Positions 51,572 through 60,068 of a stretch of 64,000 nucleotides of DNA are shown here, one piece after another. The notes under the pieces are model-generated. The model saw nothing but the letters and a program-made list of their open reading frames with translations. It did not search any database and was not told the origin of the DNA. The stretch covers positions 3,343,001-3,407,000 of the forward strand of contig NZ_CP041191.1 in the NCBI RefSeq assembly GCF_006517275.1, in the 5' to 3' direction. Made by a program: the position numbers and the translations under genes. This DNA is from Labrenzia sp. PHM005 (GTDB lineage: Bacteria > Pseudomonadota > Alphaproteobacteria > Rhizobiales > Stappiaceae). How positions within the stretch are numbered: position 1 is the first letter of the stretch; the number at the start of each line of letters is the position of its first letter.

Positions 51572-52014
51572 TGGATTTGACACCGAGATCTGAGGATTGG
51601 GAGCAGCGGGTCCGCAAGAGTTTCAAGGCTCAGGGGTTCATGACCTATTTGGGGGCTGAGATATCCCATCTTGCGCCGGGTGCCGTTGATCTGGAACTCA
51701 AGCTGAAACCGGAACTTACTCAGCAGCACGGCTTTTTCCATGCCGGAGCGACGTCGGCCATTGCCGACAGCGCCGCCGGATATGCCGCGCTCAGCCTGTT
51801 TGCCGACGGTGTTGGCGTTCTGACAACCGAATACAAGGTGAACCTGCTCAATCCGGCCGCGCAAGATATCCTTGTGGCTCGCGGGCGGGTAATCAAACCA
51901 GGGCGGACCCTGACCATTGCCCGCGCGGATGTTTATGGGCTCGGAGACACCGAGCAAGTGCATGTCGCAACGGGCCTGTTCACGCTGATGAGCGTTTCCG
52001 GGGTGAAGGATTAA
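51571..52014 (+). CDS. PaaI-family hotdog thioesterase
   Basis: A 147-residue hotdog-fold acyl-CoA thioesterase with the PaaI signature QQHGFFHAGATSAIADSAAG (residues about 49-68) and LLNPAAQDILVARGRVIKPG later. It would hydrolyse a short or aryl acyl-CoA. The ATG at 51571 overlaps the final base of the MerR stop codon, and GAGGAG precedes it. Its place in a MerR/ivd operon suggests release of CoA from stalled branched-chain intermediates. Confidence 0.85.
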   Translation: MDLTPRSEDWEQRVRKSFKAQGFMTYLGAEISHLAPGAVDLELKLKPELTQQHGFFHAGATSAIADSAAGYAALSLFADGVGVLTTEYKVNLLNPAAQDILVARGRVIKPGRTLTIARADVYGLGDTEQVHVATGLFTLMSVSGVKD

Positions 52015-52016
52015 CA

Positions 52017-52475
52017 ATGAGTGACGTGAAAATCCGGCCGATCACACGAGATGATAAGGCCGCTTGGTGGGGCCTTTGGCAGGCCTATCTTTCTTTCTAT
52101 GAGCAAACCCTCACGGACGAGATTTCAAACATCTTGTTTGAGCGGCTTCTTGGAGAGGAGTACCACGATGGTTTTGTCGCCGAACAGGACGGCAAGCTCG
52201 TCGGTTTTGTCCACTACCTGTTTCACGCCAGCACCTGGTCGCTGGAACCCACCTGTTATCTGGAAGACCTCTTTGTCGATGGCCAGATACGCGGCGGCGG
52301 GGTTGGCCGGAAACTGATCGAGGCTGTTTATGCAGCAGCTGATGAGAGTGGCTGCAGCAATGTTTATTGGCACACACATGATCACAACACGACGGCCCGC
52401 AAGCTTTATGACCGGGTCGGCAAGTTGAGCAACTTTGTGCGCTACGAAAAGCGCAAATGGGAGGATACGATATGA
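52017..52475 (+). CDS. GNAT-family N-acetyltransferase
   Basis: A 152-residue GNAT protein. The strand-helix opening is [18 protein letters not shown], and the acetyl-CoA pyrophosphate loop is [20 protein letters not shown] (about residues 85-104). The late [19 protein letters not shown] is typical of the aminoglycoside/polyamine-like subgroup. The substrate is unknown. It starts two bases after the thioesterase and its stop overlaps the ivd start (ATGA), so it is translationally coupled to both. Confidence 0.88.
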   Translation: MSDVKIRPITRDDKAAWWGLWQAYLSFYEQTLTDEISNILFERLLGEEYHDGFVAEQDGKLVGFVHYLFHASTWSLEPTCYLEDLFVDGQIRGGGVGRKLIEAVYAAADESGCSNVYWHTHDHNTTARKLYDRVGKLSNFVRYEKRKWEDTI

Positions 52476-53644
52476 TCCGCAACGATTTTCCGAGCTTCAA
52501 CTTCAACCTCGGCGAAACCGCCGACATGCTGCGGGACACGGTCCGCTCCTATTCCCAGGACCGGATTGCGCCGCTGGCAGAAAAGATCGACAGGGACGAC
52601 TGGTTCCCGCGTGAACTTTGGCCGGAAATGGGCGAACTTGGCCTGCATGGCATTACTGTGGAAGAAGAGTGGGGCGGCTCCGGCCTCGGCTATCTGGAAC
52701 ACTGTATTGCCATGGAAGAGGTCAGCCGGGCGTCGGCTTCCATCGGCCTCAGCTACGGCGCGCACTCCAACCTTTGCGTCAACCAGCTGCGCCGCTGGGG
52801 CAATGACGACCAGAAAAATCGCTACCTCGGCAAGCTGATTTCCGGTGAACATCTGGGCGCGCTCGCCATGTCCGAGCCGGGCGCAGGATCTGATGTTGTC
52901 TCCATGAAGCTGAAGGCCGAGAAAAAGGGCGACAAATACATCCTCAACGGTTCCAAGATGTGGATCACCAACGGCCCGACCGCTGAGACCATGATCATCT
53001 ACGCCAAGACCGATCCGGACGCTGGCCCAAAGGGCATCACAGCCTTCCTGGTGGAAAAGGATTTTCCAGGGTTTTCCGTTGCCCAGAAACTCGACAAACT
53101 TGGCATGCGCGGGTCGGAAACCGGCGAGCTGGTGTTCCAGAACTGTGAGGTTCCGGAAGAAAACGTGCTCGGTGAAGTTGGCAAGGGCGTCAATGTCCTG
53201 ATGTCCGGTCTCGACTATGAACGCACGGTTCTGGCGGCCGGCTGCATCGGTATAATGCAGGCCGCCATGGACATTGTGATCCCTTATGTCCATGAGCGCG
53301 AACAGTTCGGCAAGCCGATCGGCACCTTCCAGCTGGTTCAGGGCAAGGTTGCGGACATGTACGTTTCTATGAACGCATCCAAATCCTATGTCTATGCGGT
53401 GGCGCAGGCGTGTGACCGCGGCGAAACCACCCGCGAAGATGCCGCTGGCGCGATCCTCTATGCGGCGGAAAACGCGACCAAAATGGCTCTCGATGCGATC
53501 CAGCTGCTCGGTGGAAACGGTTATATCAACGAATATCCGACTGGCCGCTTGCTGCGCGATGCCAAACTTTATGAAATCGGCGCCGGCACCTCCGAAATCC
53601 GCCGCATGCTCATCGGCCGAGAGATTTTCTCGAAGACGGGCTAA
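52472..53644 (+). CDS. ivd: Isovaleryl-CoA dehydrogenase
   Basis: A 390-residue acyl-CoA dehydrogenase. It starts [20 protein letters not shown]. The FAD/substrate motifs are [14 protein letters not shown] and [18 protein letters not shown]; the C-terminal [20 protein letters not shown] and [17 protein letters not shown] match the IVD group closely, as does [17 protein letters not shown] with its catalytic Glu. It oxidises isovaleryl-CoA to 3-methylcrotonyl-CoA in leucine breakdown. GGGAGGATACG precedes the ATG at 52472. Methylcrotonyl-CoA carboxylase genes do not follow, and the operon ends in a terminator. Confidence 0.93.
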   Translation: MIRNDFPSFNFNLGETADMLRDTVRSYSQDRIAPLAEKIDRDDWFPRELWPEMGELGLHGITVEEEWGGSGLGYLEHCIAMEEVSRASASIGLSYGAHSNLCVNQLRRWGNDDQKNRYLGKLISGEHLGALAMSEPGAGSDVVSMKLKAEKKGDKYILNGSKMWITNGPTAETMIIYAKTDPDAGPKGITAFLVEKDFPGFSVAQKLDKLGMRGSETGELVFQNCEVPEENVLGEVGKGVNVLMSGLDYERTVLAAGCIGIMQAAMDIVIPYVHEREQFGKPIGTFQLVQGKVADMYVSMNASKSYVYAVAQACDRGETTREDAAGAILYAAENATKMALDAIQLLGGNGYINEYPTGRLLRDAKLYEIGAGTSEIRRMLIGREIFSKTG

Positions 53645-53669
53645 GAGTGTTTACGTAATTTCAGGTTGC

Positions 53670-53709
53670 AATAGGCGGTGAAATCCTTGACTGATTTCGC
53701 CGCCTATTT
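53670..53709 (+). terminator. Strong hairpin terminator after ivd
   Basis: A 16-bp stem, AATAGGCGGTGAAATC (53670-53685) with GATTTCGCCGCCTATT (53693-53708), one G-T pair and a 7-nt loop. The T-tail is short. Confidence 0.75.
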
Positions 53710-53738
53710 CGTATGCACCTACAGGGATCACGGCATAC

Positions 53739-54518
53739 ATGACGAATGAGCCATCCACCATTCTCAGTCATTTGTTGCGCGGTGTGGCGACAGATGATGT
53801 GGAAACGATTAGAGATTCTTGGAGGGGGCTGCTTCAAGATAAATGCGGCTCAGAAGCGGTTGTCCGGCGCAAGCTACAGACTGATGCTTGGGAAAAGAAA
53901 CCAAGCGGTCCGATCGCGAAGTATTTTGGGGTTCTTCTTGCTCTACTTCACGAACTGGACACAGTTTCTTTCCGTAAGGAAATCCGGCGGCTTTCGATTA
54001 CTGATCTAAACCCGCATCATCGGCTTACACTCAAAGTGTTGTCGCTTCGGTGTGGCGATGCGGCAGCAACGAGGATAGGTCCTGACGTCCCTGTATTCAT
54101 TTCGGACGAAATAGAGAATAAAAGTGAAATCATCAAAAAACTGGAGAAATGGGGCCAAACACGAGATCTAGATCTTAAGGATGTGACGAGGGTTGATGTC
54201 GTCGCGTCTCATCCACAACTTGACTATTTGGGCCTATACAATCTTCCCTTTTCAGGAGTTATTCTTGCTTGGCCGTCTGATGAAAAAGTGCGTGGCATTT
54301 CGCTTTGGTGGCGCAATTTTCTGGTCGAAAAGACTTTTTATCACGAAGTTGGTTGCCATGCTTGTGGCCACCTCGAAGGTGGACAAGTGCCGGAACAGGA
54401 AAGAGAAGCAGACCGCTATGCGTCGAAGATGATGCAGAACTCCCGCCCGATAACAGTTCGGACAATCCGGTTTGTATTTTGGCCACTCATCTACTATTGG
54501 AAATTTAATAAACGCTGA
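53739..54518 (+). CDS. Orphan protein with HExxC metalloprotease-like motif
   Basis: A 259-residue protein with no recognised domain. Around residues 200-228 it reads FYHEVGCHACGHLEGGQ then PEQEREADRYASKMM. This is the layout of zinc peptidases (HExxH followed by an E-x-E-A-D-x-Y/F-A glutamate helix), except that the second zinc His of HExxH is Cys (HEVGC), with another His directly after it. The upstream part is helical, and the C-terminus (VRTIRFVFWPLIYYWKF) is hydrophobic and may bind membrane. Base composition is lower in GC than its neighbours, with more AAA/AAT codons, suggesting a recent arrival. It may be an inactive or Cys-ligated protease. Confidence 0.65.
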   Translation: MTNEPSTILSHLLRGVATDDVETIRDSWRGLLQDKCGSEAVVRRKLQTDAWEKKPSGPIAKYFGVLLALLHELDTVSFRKEIRRLSITDLNPHHRLTLKVLSLRCGDAAATRIGPDVPVFISDEIENKSEIIKKLEKWGQTRDLDLKDVTRVDVVASHPQLDYLGLYNLPFSGVILAWPSDEKVRGISLWWRNFLVEKTFYHEVGCHACGHLEGGQVPEQEREADRYASKMMQNSRPITVRTIRFVFWPLIYYWKFNKR

Positions 54519-55075
54519 GAATTCCAGTAGCCATTTTTGGGGAAGGTATGGCGGTTTTTCAAAGTGCGATGTGAAGCAGCTTGACAGGAAATTCATGGCA
54601 TTTTGAATCTGGAAATGTTGCTGTTGTTGCTCCGCAAATCTTAAGCTGGGGTGCTGCGTAAAGGTACTGGTACAAATTGAGGAACCATGGCAGCAGCGAC
54701 AGCAATCGCGATTGGGGCAACCGGCAGCATTAGAGCTGCGGTTCTGGCAGAACTGCGGCAGACAGGCACTGTTTGAACAAGTTATCTGCCTTGGTGTCAG
54801 TCAGATCTTTAGGTTGATCTTCTGAAAGGCGCTATGAACGAAGACGCAGCCCGGTGGCCACAGGCTTCTCCATTATGACGTTCATGCTTGCACCAACCGA
54901 GGAAAGGCTAAGGTGCAAAAATTCATTGAATTGTGCATTGCAATAAGATCGGATTGGCAGTTTCATAAGCCCGGTAGCAGAGCGGCCTCAAACACCCGCA
55001 CCCGTAAATAGCGGGTAACTGGCACAAGCGGACGTTTTTACCTGATCGGTTCTTGGAAGTTGGTGAGCTGATTTT
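54519..55075. other. Eroded intergenic region
   Basis: 557 bp with no intact gene. It contains the SDR remnant at 54687-54870. The rest (54519-54686 and 54871-55075) shows frequent stops in all frames and no recognised element apart from the leader of the patatin gene. Confidence 0.6.
54687..54870 (+). pseudogene. Frameshifted short-chain dehydrogenase remnant
   Basis: ATG at 54687 opens a frame with IAIGATGSIRAAVLAELRQTG, matching LVIGATGGIGKAIVAELEAD of the intact SDR at 57696. After a stop, a shifted frame gives FEQVICL, matching YDQIIAL, and a further shift gives VDLLKGAMNEDAARW, matching IDLLDEATIAETADW. Three consecutive homologous blocks in three frames indicate a decayed SDR 5' end of about 60 codons. 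The remainder of the gene is not recognisable. Confidence 0.7.
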
Positions 55076-56140
55076 ATGAAGAAACAAATCGACATCGCGT
55101 TGCAAGGCGGCGGGGCGCATGGGGCCTTCACTTGGGGGGTGCTTGACCGTTTGCTGGAGGAGCCGGATCTCGAAATCGCCGGGATATCCGGCACAAGCGC
55201 TGGGGCTATGAATGCCGTCGCATTGGCGCAAGGGCTGTGTGAGGGCAGTGCGGAGAGAGCCCGGGAACTTCTCAGCGACTACTGGCTGGCGATAAGCGAT
55301 GCAGCGCGCTACAGCCCGATACAGCGGACTGTTCTTGATCGGTTGTGGGGGCGCTGGAGCCTTGAATACTCCCCAAGTTTCATATTGTCACAACATTTCA
55401 GCCGCAGTTTTTCGCCCTACCAGTACAATCCGATGGATATCAATCCGCTCAAGGATATCGTCGAAGATATTTTCGATTTTGATCTAATTAATCGGTCCGA
55501 AACTCCGCGTTTGTTTTTGTCAGCGACCAATGTGAGGACCGGCCGGCCAAAGGTTTTCCGCCAACCGGATCTATCTGCCGAAGCTGTGATGGCGTCTGCG
55601 TGCTTGCCATTTATGTTCCAGGCGGTCGAGATCGACGGCGAGGCTTATTGGGACGGCGGTTATATGGGGAATCCGCCGCTGTTTCCCTTGATTGACGAGA
55701 CCAACGCCAGGGATGTGGTCCTCATTCAGATCAATCCGTTTTACCGAGAAGAGGTTCCCAAAACCGCCTATGAGATCGAAAACCGGTTGAATGAAATCAC
55801 CTTCAACGGCAGTTTGATCAAGGAGTTGCGGTCGATTGGTTTTCTTTACGAACTGATCCAGCACGAAGGCCTGGAGCGGGAGGCGTATCGCGATGCCCGG
55901 CTGCATATGATTAGTGCCGAGGCGGAAATGCGCGATCTGAGCGTTTCCAGCAAATTGAACGCAGAACGCCAGTTCCTGCATCATCTTCACAAGCTTGGGC
56001 GTACCACGGCTGAAACCTGGATTGATCAGCATTGGGAGGATGTTGGCAAACGAACAACCTGGAGCCCCAGGTTTGTGTTTGAGGAAAGCTTGAAACCGGC
56101 CCATTTGCCGGAGGAAGAGGAACGGGAGCTCGACAGCTGA
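55076..56140 (+). CDS. Patatin-like phospholipase
   Basis: A 354-residue protein with the complete catalytic set: oxyanion loop LQGGGAHGAF (residues 9-18), nucleophile elbow GISGTSAGAMNA (Ser near 41) and catalytic Asp in YWDGGYMGN (about 192). It is a cytoplasmic lipid acyl hydrolase by family. Patatins of this length next to a GntP-family permease are often found with polyhydroxybutyrate/3-hydroxybutyrate genes in alphaproteobacteria, so a role there is possible. Its stop overlaps the permease ATG by one base. Confidence 0.9.
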   Translation: MKKQIDIALQGGGAHGAFTWGVLDRLLEEPDLEIAGISGTSAGAMNAVALAQGLCEGSAERARELLSDYWLAISDAARYSPIQRTVLDRLWGRWSLEYSPSFILSQHFSRSFSPYQYNPMDINPLKDIVEDIFDFDLINRSETPRLFLSATNVRTGRPKVFRQPDLSAEAVMASACLPFMFQAVEIDGEAYWDGGYMGNPPLFPLIDETNARDVVLIQINPFYREEVPKTAYEIENRLNEITFNGSLIKELRSIGFLYELIQHEGLEREAYRDARLHMISAEAEMRDLSVSSKLNAERQFLHHLHKLGRTTAETWIDQHWEDVGKRTTWSPRFVFEESLKPAHLPEEEERELDS

Positions 56141-57603
56141 TGGACCTTCTTGCCATTCTCGTCGCCCTCGGGCTGTTGATGTTTCTAGCCTTCAAAGGTG
56201 TGACGATTTTAATCGTTGCGCCACTGATGGCGCTTTTGGCGGCGATCATTTCAGGGGCATTGCCGCCGCTTGCTGCCTATACTCAGATATTCATGAGCAA
56301 CACGGGCGATTTCATTATCGACTTCTTCCCATTGTTTCTGCTTGGGGCTGTTTTCGGCAAATTGATGGATGACAGTGGGTGCGCTGAATCCATCGCAAAG
56401 GGTGTGATCGCTTGGCTAGGGCCGGAGAGGGCGATCCTTGCCGTGGTTCTGTGCTGCGCCGTACTGACATTTGGAGGTGTTTCCCTGTTCGTTGTGGCCT
56501 TCGCGGTTTATCCGATCGCCGCATCGCTTTACCGGGATGCCGATATTCCCAAGCGGCTTATTCCAGGAACCATCGCGCTTGGGGCTTTTACCTTCACAAT
56601 GTCCGCGCTTCCCGGCAGTCCTGCTATCCAGAACGCAATTCCAATGCCGTTTTTCGGGACTACATCGTTCGCAGCGCCTGGACTGGGTGTCATCACCGCT
56701 GCACTGATGTTTGGATTAGGGATGGTTTGGCTAAACCGCCGCCACGCCCAAGCTATCGCAACTGGGGAGGGGTACGGCACTCATGAAGACAGCATTGTCA
56801 AACCAACCGTCGTGATGCGGGAGCAAGCCCAGGCGGAAGGGTTTGATATTGCTGAGATTGATGTCAAAGATCAGGTGAAAGATACCGCCCCGTCTGGCTT
56901 GCCTTCGTTTGCACTCGCCATCGCGCCGGTGGTGGTCGTGGTGGCCGTCAATATGGCGTTTATTCAGTTCATTGTTCCTTTGCTCCAGGTCGATTTCCTA
57001 TCGCTGCCCTTGTTTGGAGAAACCAATCTAGAGGCAGTTCGCGGGCTTTGGGCGGTTATCATCGCTTTAACGTTGGCGAGCCTCTTTGTCATTGGCACCA
57101 ATTGGGGACGGCTGAGTGATTTAAAAGCAAGCCTGAACAAAGGCGCGGACGCGTCTGTCTTGCCGATTTTTGCAACGGCGAGCCTTGTTGGATTTGGTGC
57201 GGTTGTCGCAGCCTTGCCAGGGTTTCAAACCGTCACGGAAGCTCTCATTGGGCTCGGTTCTACCGACCCGCTCATTGCAGTGGCAGTGTCCGTAGCAATT
57301 CTTTCAGGATTGACCGGCTCTGCATCCGGCGGCATGAGCATTGCGCTCGATGCGCTGGGCGGAACCTTTGTCGACATGGCCAAAGCGACAGGGACGTCGC
57401 TGGAAGCGATGCACCGGATCACATCGGTCGCTTCCGGGGCGATGGATGCGTTGCCCCACAACGGAGCGGTGATTACCGTCCTCGGGATTTGCCAGCTTGG
57501 GCATAAAGAAGCTTATTTTGATGTCTTCATGGTTGCGGTGGTCATCCCGATGATTTCCTTGATAGCCCTGATCATATTGGCAAGTGTTTTCGGCAGTTTT
57601 TGA
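56140..57603 (+). CDS. GntP-family permease (hydroxy-acid or 3-hydroxybutyrate type)
   Basis: A 487-residue, 12-14 TM protein. It has ILVALGLLMFLAFKG at the start, FFPLFLLGAVFGKLMDDSG and FTMSALPGSPAIQNAIPMPF in the first half, and LTGSASGGMSIALDALGG and ASGAMDALPHNGAVITVLGI in the second, all typical of GntP/D-beta-hydroxybutyrate permease-like proteins. A cytoplasmic loop near residues 205-255 is hydrophilic. It is coupled to the upstream patatin gene by overlap. The substrate is probably a small hydroxy-carboxylate. Confidence 0.85.
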   Translation: MDLLAILVALGLLMFLAFKGVTILIVAPLMALLAAIISGALPPLAAYTQIFMSNTGDFIIDFFPLFLLGAVFGKLMDDSGCAESIAKGVIAWLGPERAILAVVLCCAVLTFGGVSLFVVAFAVYPIAASLYRDADIPKRLIPGTIALGAFTFTMSALPGSPAIQNAIPMPFFGTTSFAAPGLGVITAALMFGLGMVWLNRRHAQAIATGEGYGTHEDSIVKPTVVMREQAQAEGFDIAEIDVKDQVKDTAPSGLPSFALAIAPVVVVVAVNMAFIQFIVPLLQVDFLSLPLFGETNLEAVRGLWAVIIALTLASLFVIGTNWGRLSDLKASLNKGADASVLPIFATASLVGFGAVVAALPGFQTVTEALIGLGSTDPLIAVAVSVAILSGLTGSASGGMSIALDALGGTFVDMAKATGTSLEAMHRITSVASGAMDALPHNGAVITVLGICQLGHKEAYFDVFMVAVVIPMISLIALIILASVFGSF

Positions 57604-57695
57604 CCGCCCTGAACAGCTATCTGTCAGCGGCGGATTAGATCTGGGCAGTGCGTGGGTGCGTACTGATTCCCAAGGCATAGCGCATTGGGAAAAAC

Positions 57696-58388
57696 ATGAC
57701 TGAAACGGCGGCACTCGTGATCGGTGCGACGGGTGGAATTGGAAAAGCGATCGTGGCGGAGTTGGAGGCCGACGGTCATTATGACCAGATCATCGCTTTG
57801 AGCCGGCGATCTAACCCGAGAATAGATCTGCTGGACGAAGCTACGATCGCTGAGACGGCTGATTGGGTCGAGAAACAGGACCTTCGGATTGAACTGGTGC
57901 TAGATGCGACAGGTGCGTTGACGCTGGGTGACAAAAAACCAGAGAAAAGCCTGCGGGAACTGGAACCACAGGCTCTGGCAAAGTCCTATGCCATCAACGC
58001 AATTGGCCCGGCGCTTTTGATGAAGCATTTTCTGCCATTGTTGCCCAGGGACGGCAAAAGTGTCTTTGCGACCCTGTCGGCCCGGGTTGGGTCTATTTCG
58101 GATAACAAATTGGGTGGCTGGTACAGCTACAGGGCGTCAAAGGCAGCACTCAATCAACTGGTCAAAACCGCTGCAACTGAACTGGCGCGTCGCAAACCGG
58201 AAGCCATATGCGTGGCGCTTCATCCAGGCACGGTACGCACGCCGCTCACCGAAGGTTTTGCAAAGTCTGGACTGGAAGTGCAACAGGCGGAGTTTGCGGC
58301 TTTGCGGTTGTTGTCGGTCGTTGACAGCCTGACACCAAAGCACTCAGGCGGATTTTTCGATCATCTGGGTAAACCGGTCGGCTGGTAG
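57696..58388 (+). CDS. Short-chain dehydrogenase (CsgA/C-factor-like)
   Basis: A 230-residue classical SDR. The NAD(P)-binding GATGGIGKAI is at residues 9-18, an Asn/Ser pair follows in YAINAIGPALLMKHF and FATLSARVG, and the catalytic Tyr-Lys is YSYRASKAALNQ (about 144-148). It resembles C-factor/YciK-type SDRs rather than 3-hydroxybutyrate dehydrogenase, which commonly follows this patatin-permease pair. The gap to the permease is 92 bp. A degraded relative is at 54687. Confidence 0.88.
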   Translation: MTETAALVIGATGGIGKAIVAELEADGHYDQIIALSRRSNPRIDLLDEATIAETADWVEKQDLRIELVLDATGALTLGDKKPEKSLRELEPQALAKSYAINAIGPALLMKHFLPLLPRDGKSVFATLSARVGSISDNKLGGWYSYRASKAALNQLVKTAATELARRKPEAICVALHPGTVRTPLTEGFAKSGLEVQQAEFAALRLLSVVDSLTPKHSGGFFDHLGKPVGW

Positions 58389-58498
58389 GATTTTAGGAGA
58401 TCGGTCCGGGCATATGAGTCATTCTCAAGGGCGCGGTTTCGGGCAAGGATGCAAATTTTTGAAGCTCAGTAATCGCATTTGCAATGAGGGCGTTCAGT

Positions 58499-59404
58499 TT
58501 AGGAAGTTCCCCTCCGTCCAAATCCATTGTTCCGGCCACGCTGGCGCAGCCGTTGCGCTGTTTCGGTGGTCAAGTTATTGTTTGAATTAGGTTGTGTCAG
58601 TGCGCCGAGGCGGCTGGTCGGGGCGCTCTTATTCGGCATGAAATTCGCCAAAAGGCCACAAACGGCAACATAAAGCATTCCCAATCGCCAGATATAAGAC
58701 CAAAGGTATCCGCTGATGCTGGGAACCGAGCGGGCCGAGTAAATCTTGTCCGTTCGTCCCGGGACATAAGCGATTTCTATGTCCGGATGCCGTCGTAGGT
58801 TATCTGCGAAAGGGACTGATGTTTTTAAATCCGCTTTTGCTCTGCGGCCGTTTAAGTCGGTGAATTCAATTTGGACAATAGAGGTGCCACGGCTGCCGTT
58901 TCCAAAAGGTTCTATTTCAGTGACCTTTACTGCAATGCCGGGGGTCTCAACGGAATGAAACACCACAGGTACATATTCGGGGGCTCCAACCACACCCATG
59001 AAAATGGCCGGTGCTGTAAGGAAAACACCGAAGCCATAAATTGCGGTGCTGCCCCAGAGTTCGGCTTCACTTTCCGGTTTTTTGGCAGCCTCTGGTAAAC
59101 CTTGACTAATTTTCCGCACCATAAGTTTGATGCCAAATCCGAACAGCAACAACCCTGGAATAATCAGAATGAGTGGAAGGAAACCAATAAGAAAGAACAC
59201 TTTTTCTGCAATCTCGACGTAATTAACTCCGTCGTTTTTAAGTGCGCTAACCAGTTCGAAGACGGCCTTCTTTTCAGCAAAATCCTGATAATCTTGGTAG
59301 GCGTTATACATCTGAATTACAGAGTAGCCGGTGAGGGCAAAGCCAAGAATTGCCACAAACCCGCTGAGTGATAGGCCGATTAGAAACCTGAAAAATCGCT
59401 CCAT
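58499..59404 (-). CDS. DUF3592-type membrane protein
   Basis: A 301-residue protein with four TM helices (about residues 7-27, 68-90, 120-140 and 235-255) and an extracytoplasmic beta-rich segment between TM3 and TM4 (VEFTDLNGRRAKADLKTSVPF-like, with FGNGSRGTSIVQIEFTDLNG). That arrangement with a late Y-x-PG (IAYVPGRTDKIYSAR) is DUF3592. The function is unknown. The C-terminal tail is Asn/Arg-rich and cytoplasmic. It is a single gene convergent with the SDR gene. Confidence 0.75.
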   Translation of the reverse strand: MERFFRFLIGLSLSGFVAILGFALTGYSVIQMYNAYQDYQDFAEKKAVFELVSALKNDGVNYVEIAEKVFFLIGFLPLILIIPGLLLFGFGIKLMVRKISQGLPEAAKKPESEAELWGSTAIYGFGVFLTAPAIFMGVVGAPEYVPVVFHSVETPGIAVKVTEIEPFGNGSRGTSIVQIEFTDLNGRRAKADLKTSVPFADNLRRHPDIEIAYVPGRTDKIYSARSVPSISGYLWSYIWRLGMLYVAVCGLLANFMPNKSAPTSRLGALTQPNSNNNLTTETAQRLRQRGRNNGFGRRGTS

Positions 59405-60068
59405 GGAAATCTCTTCAAAATGTCAACTTATCGATAGAGATCATTAGAAATAAAACTTTGAGTAGAAGTTAATTTGGGCGATAAACTTGTGCGGTTCAGT
59501 CTGGATATTTACCGATCCAAATCGATGGAATAGCTGGAGGTATTGGTAATTTGCGAAAGCGTTTGCTTTCAGGTGCTGCGTCATTTTCCAGGTGAATGGT
59601 GTCCCTCAGGACAGCTTCATGGTCACCCTACCGGCCACAATCAAGACGACAGCAATCGTCCGCTGTGGTGTCAGTGTTTCGCCTCGCAGCCAGACCCGGG
59701 TGCAAAAGCGCCAATAACTCAGATCCTGGTCCAGACCATATAGGCCGTGCCGGGCGGAAGGGGGCACATGGCCAGTGTGAGCAATCCAAAAGACCTGGCC
59801 ATGGCAATACCCATGATTATTGTTGGAAGGGGCGTGTGAAATCATCTGGTTGCTACATCGCAAAGGCCCAGGCAACTTCAAGAAACCCAGCGGCAAACAA
59901 GAGAGCCCAGGCCATATTTCCTTTATGCCCGGGCCGTCTCGGCCTAATTAGCCACTATTGCGAGACCGTCCCCGCATGCTGAAGATGGAAGACCCTTGAC
60001 TGTTTCAATGGTGGTTATGTCTTATCCAAGGCAGCCAATGTGCTGGCGTATTAGTCTGGGAGTTTCTC
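59405..60068. other. Region with a decayed SMR gene and no intact gene
   Basis: 664 bp between the DUF3592 gene and the ureohydrolase. The SMR pseudogene fills 59606-59915. The flanks (59405-59605 and 59916-60068) show nothing I can assign beyond the leader of the ureohydrolase gene. Confidence 0.6.
59606..59915 (-). pseudogene. Small multidrug resistance (SugE/Gdx-like) pseudogene
   Basis: Read on the minus strand from ATG at 59915, the conceptual product begins MAWALLFAAGFLEVAWAFAM and then hits TAG. It continues in other frames as IIMGIAMARSFGLLTLAM, PLPPGTAYMVWTRI and VIGAFAP, and ends with LRGETLTPQRTIAVVLIVAG and VTMKLS, stopping at TGA 59606-59608. All four TM regions of a ~105-residue SMR protein are present in order. 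GTAYMVWT is the SugE/Gdx-type signature. At least two internal stops and two or three frameshifts make it non-functional. SugE/Gdx proteins export guanidinium. Confidence 0.8.

Noticed and set aside
54923..55231. A 102-codon minus-strand frame overlapping the patatin start
   Set aside because: It overlaps the conserved GGGAHG and GTSAG coding region of the patatin gene and has no motif of its own.
59916..60068. Possible guanidine (ykkC-type) riboswitch near the SMR pseudogene and ureohydrolase
   Set aside because: No ACGR-containing double-hairpin or other conserved guanidine aptamer block was found on either strand.
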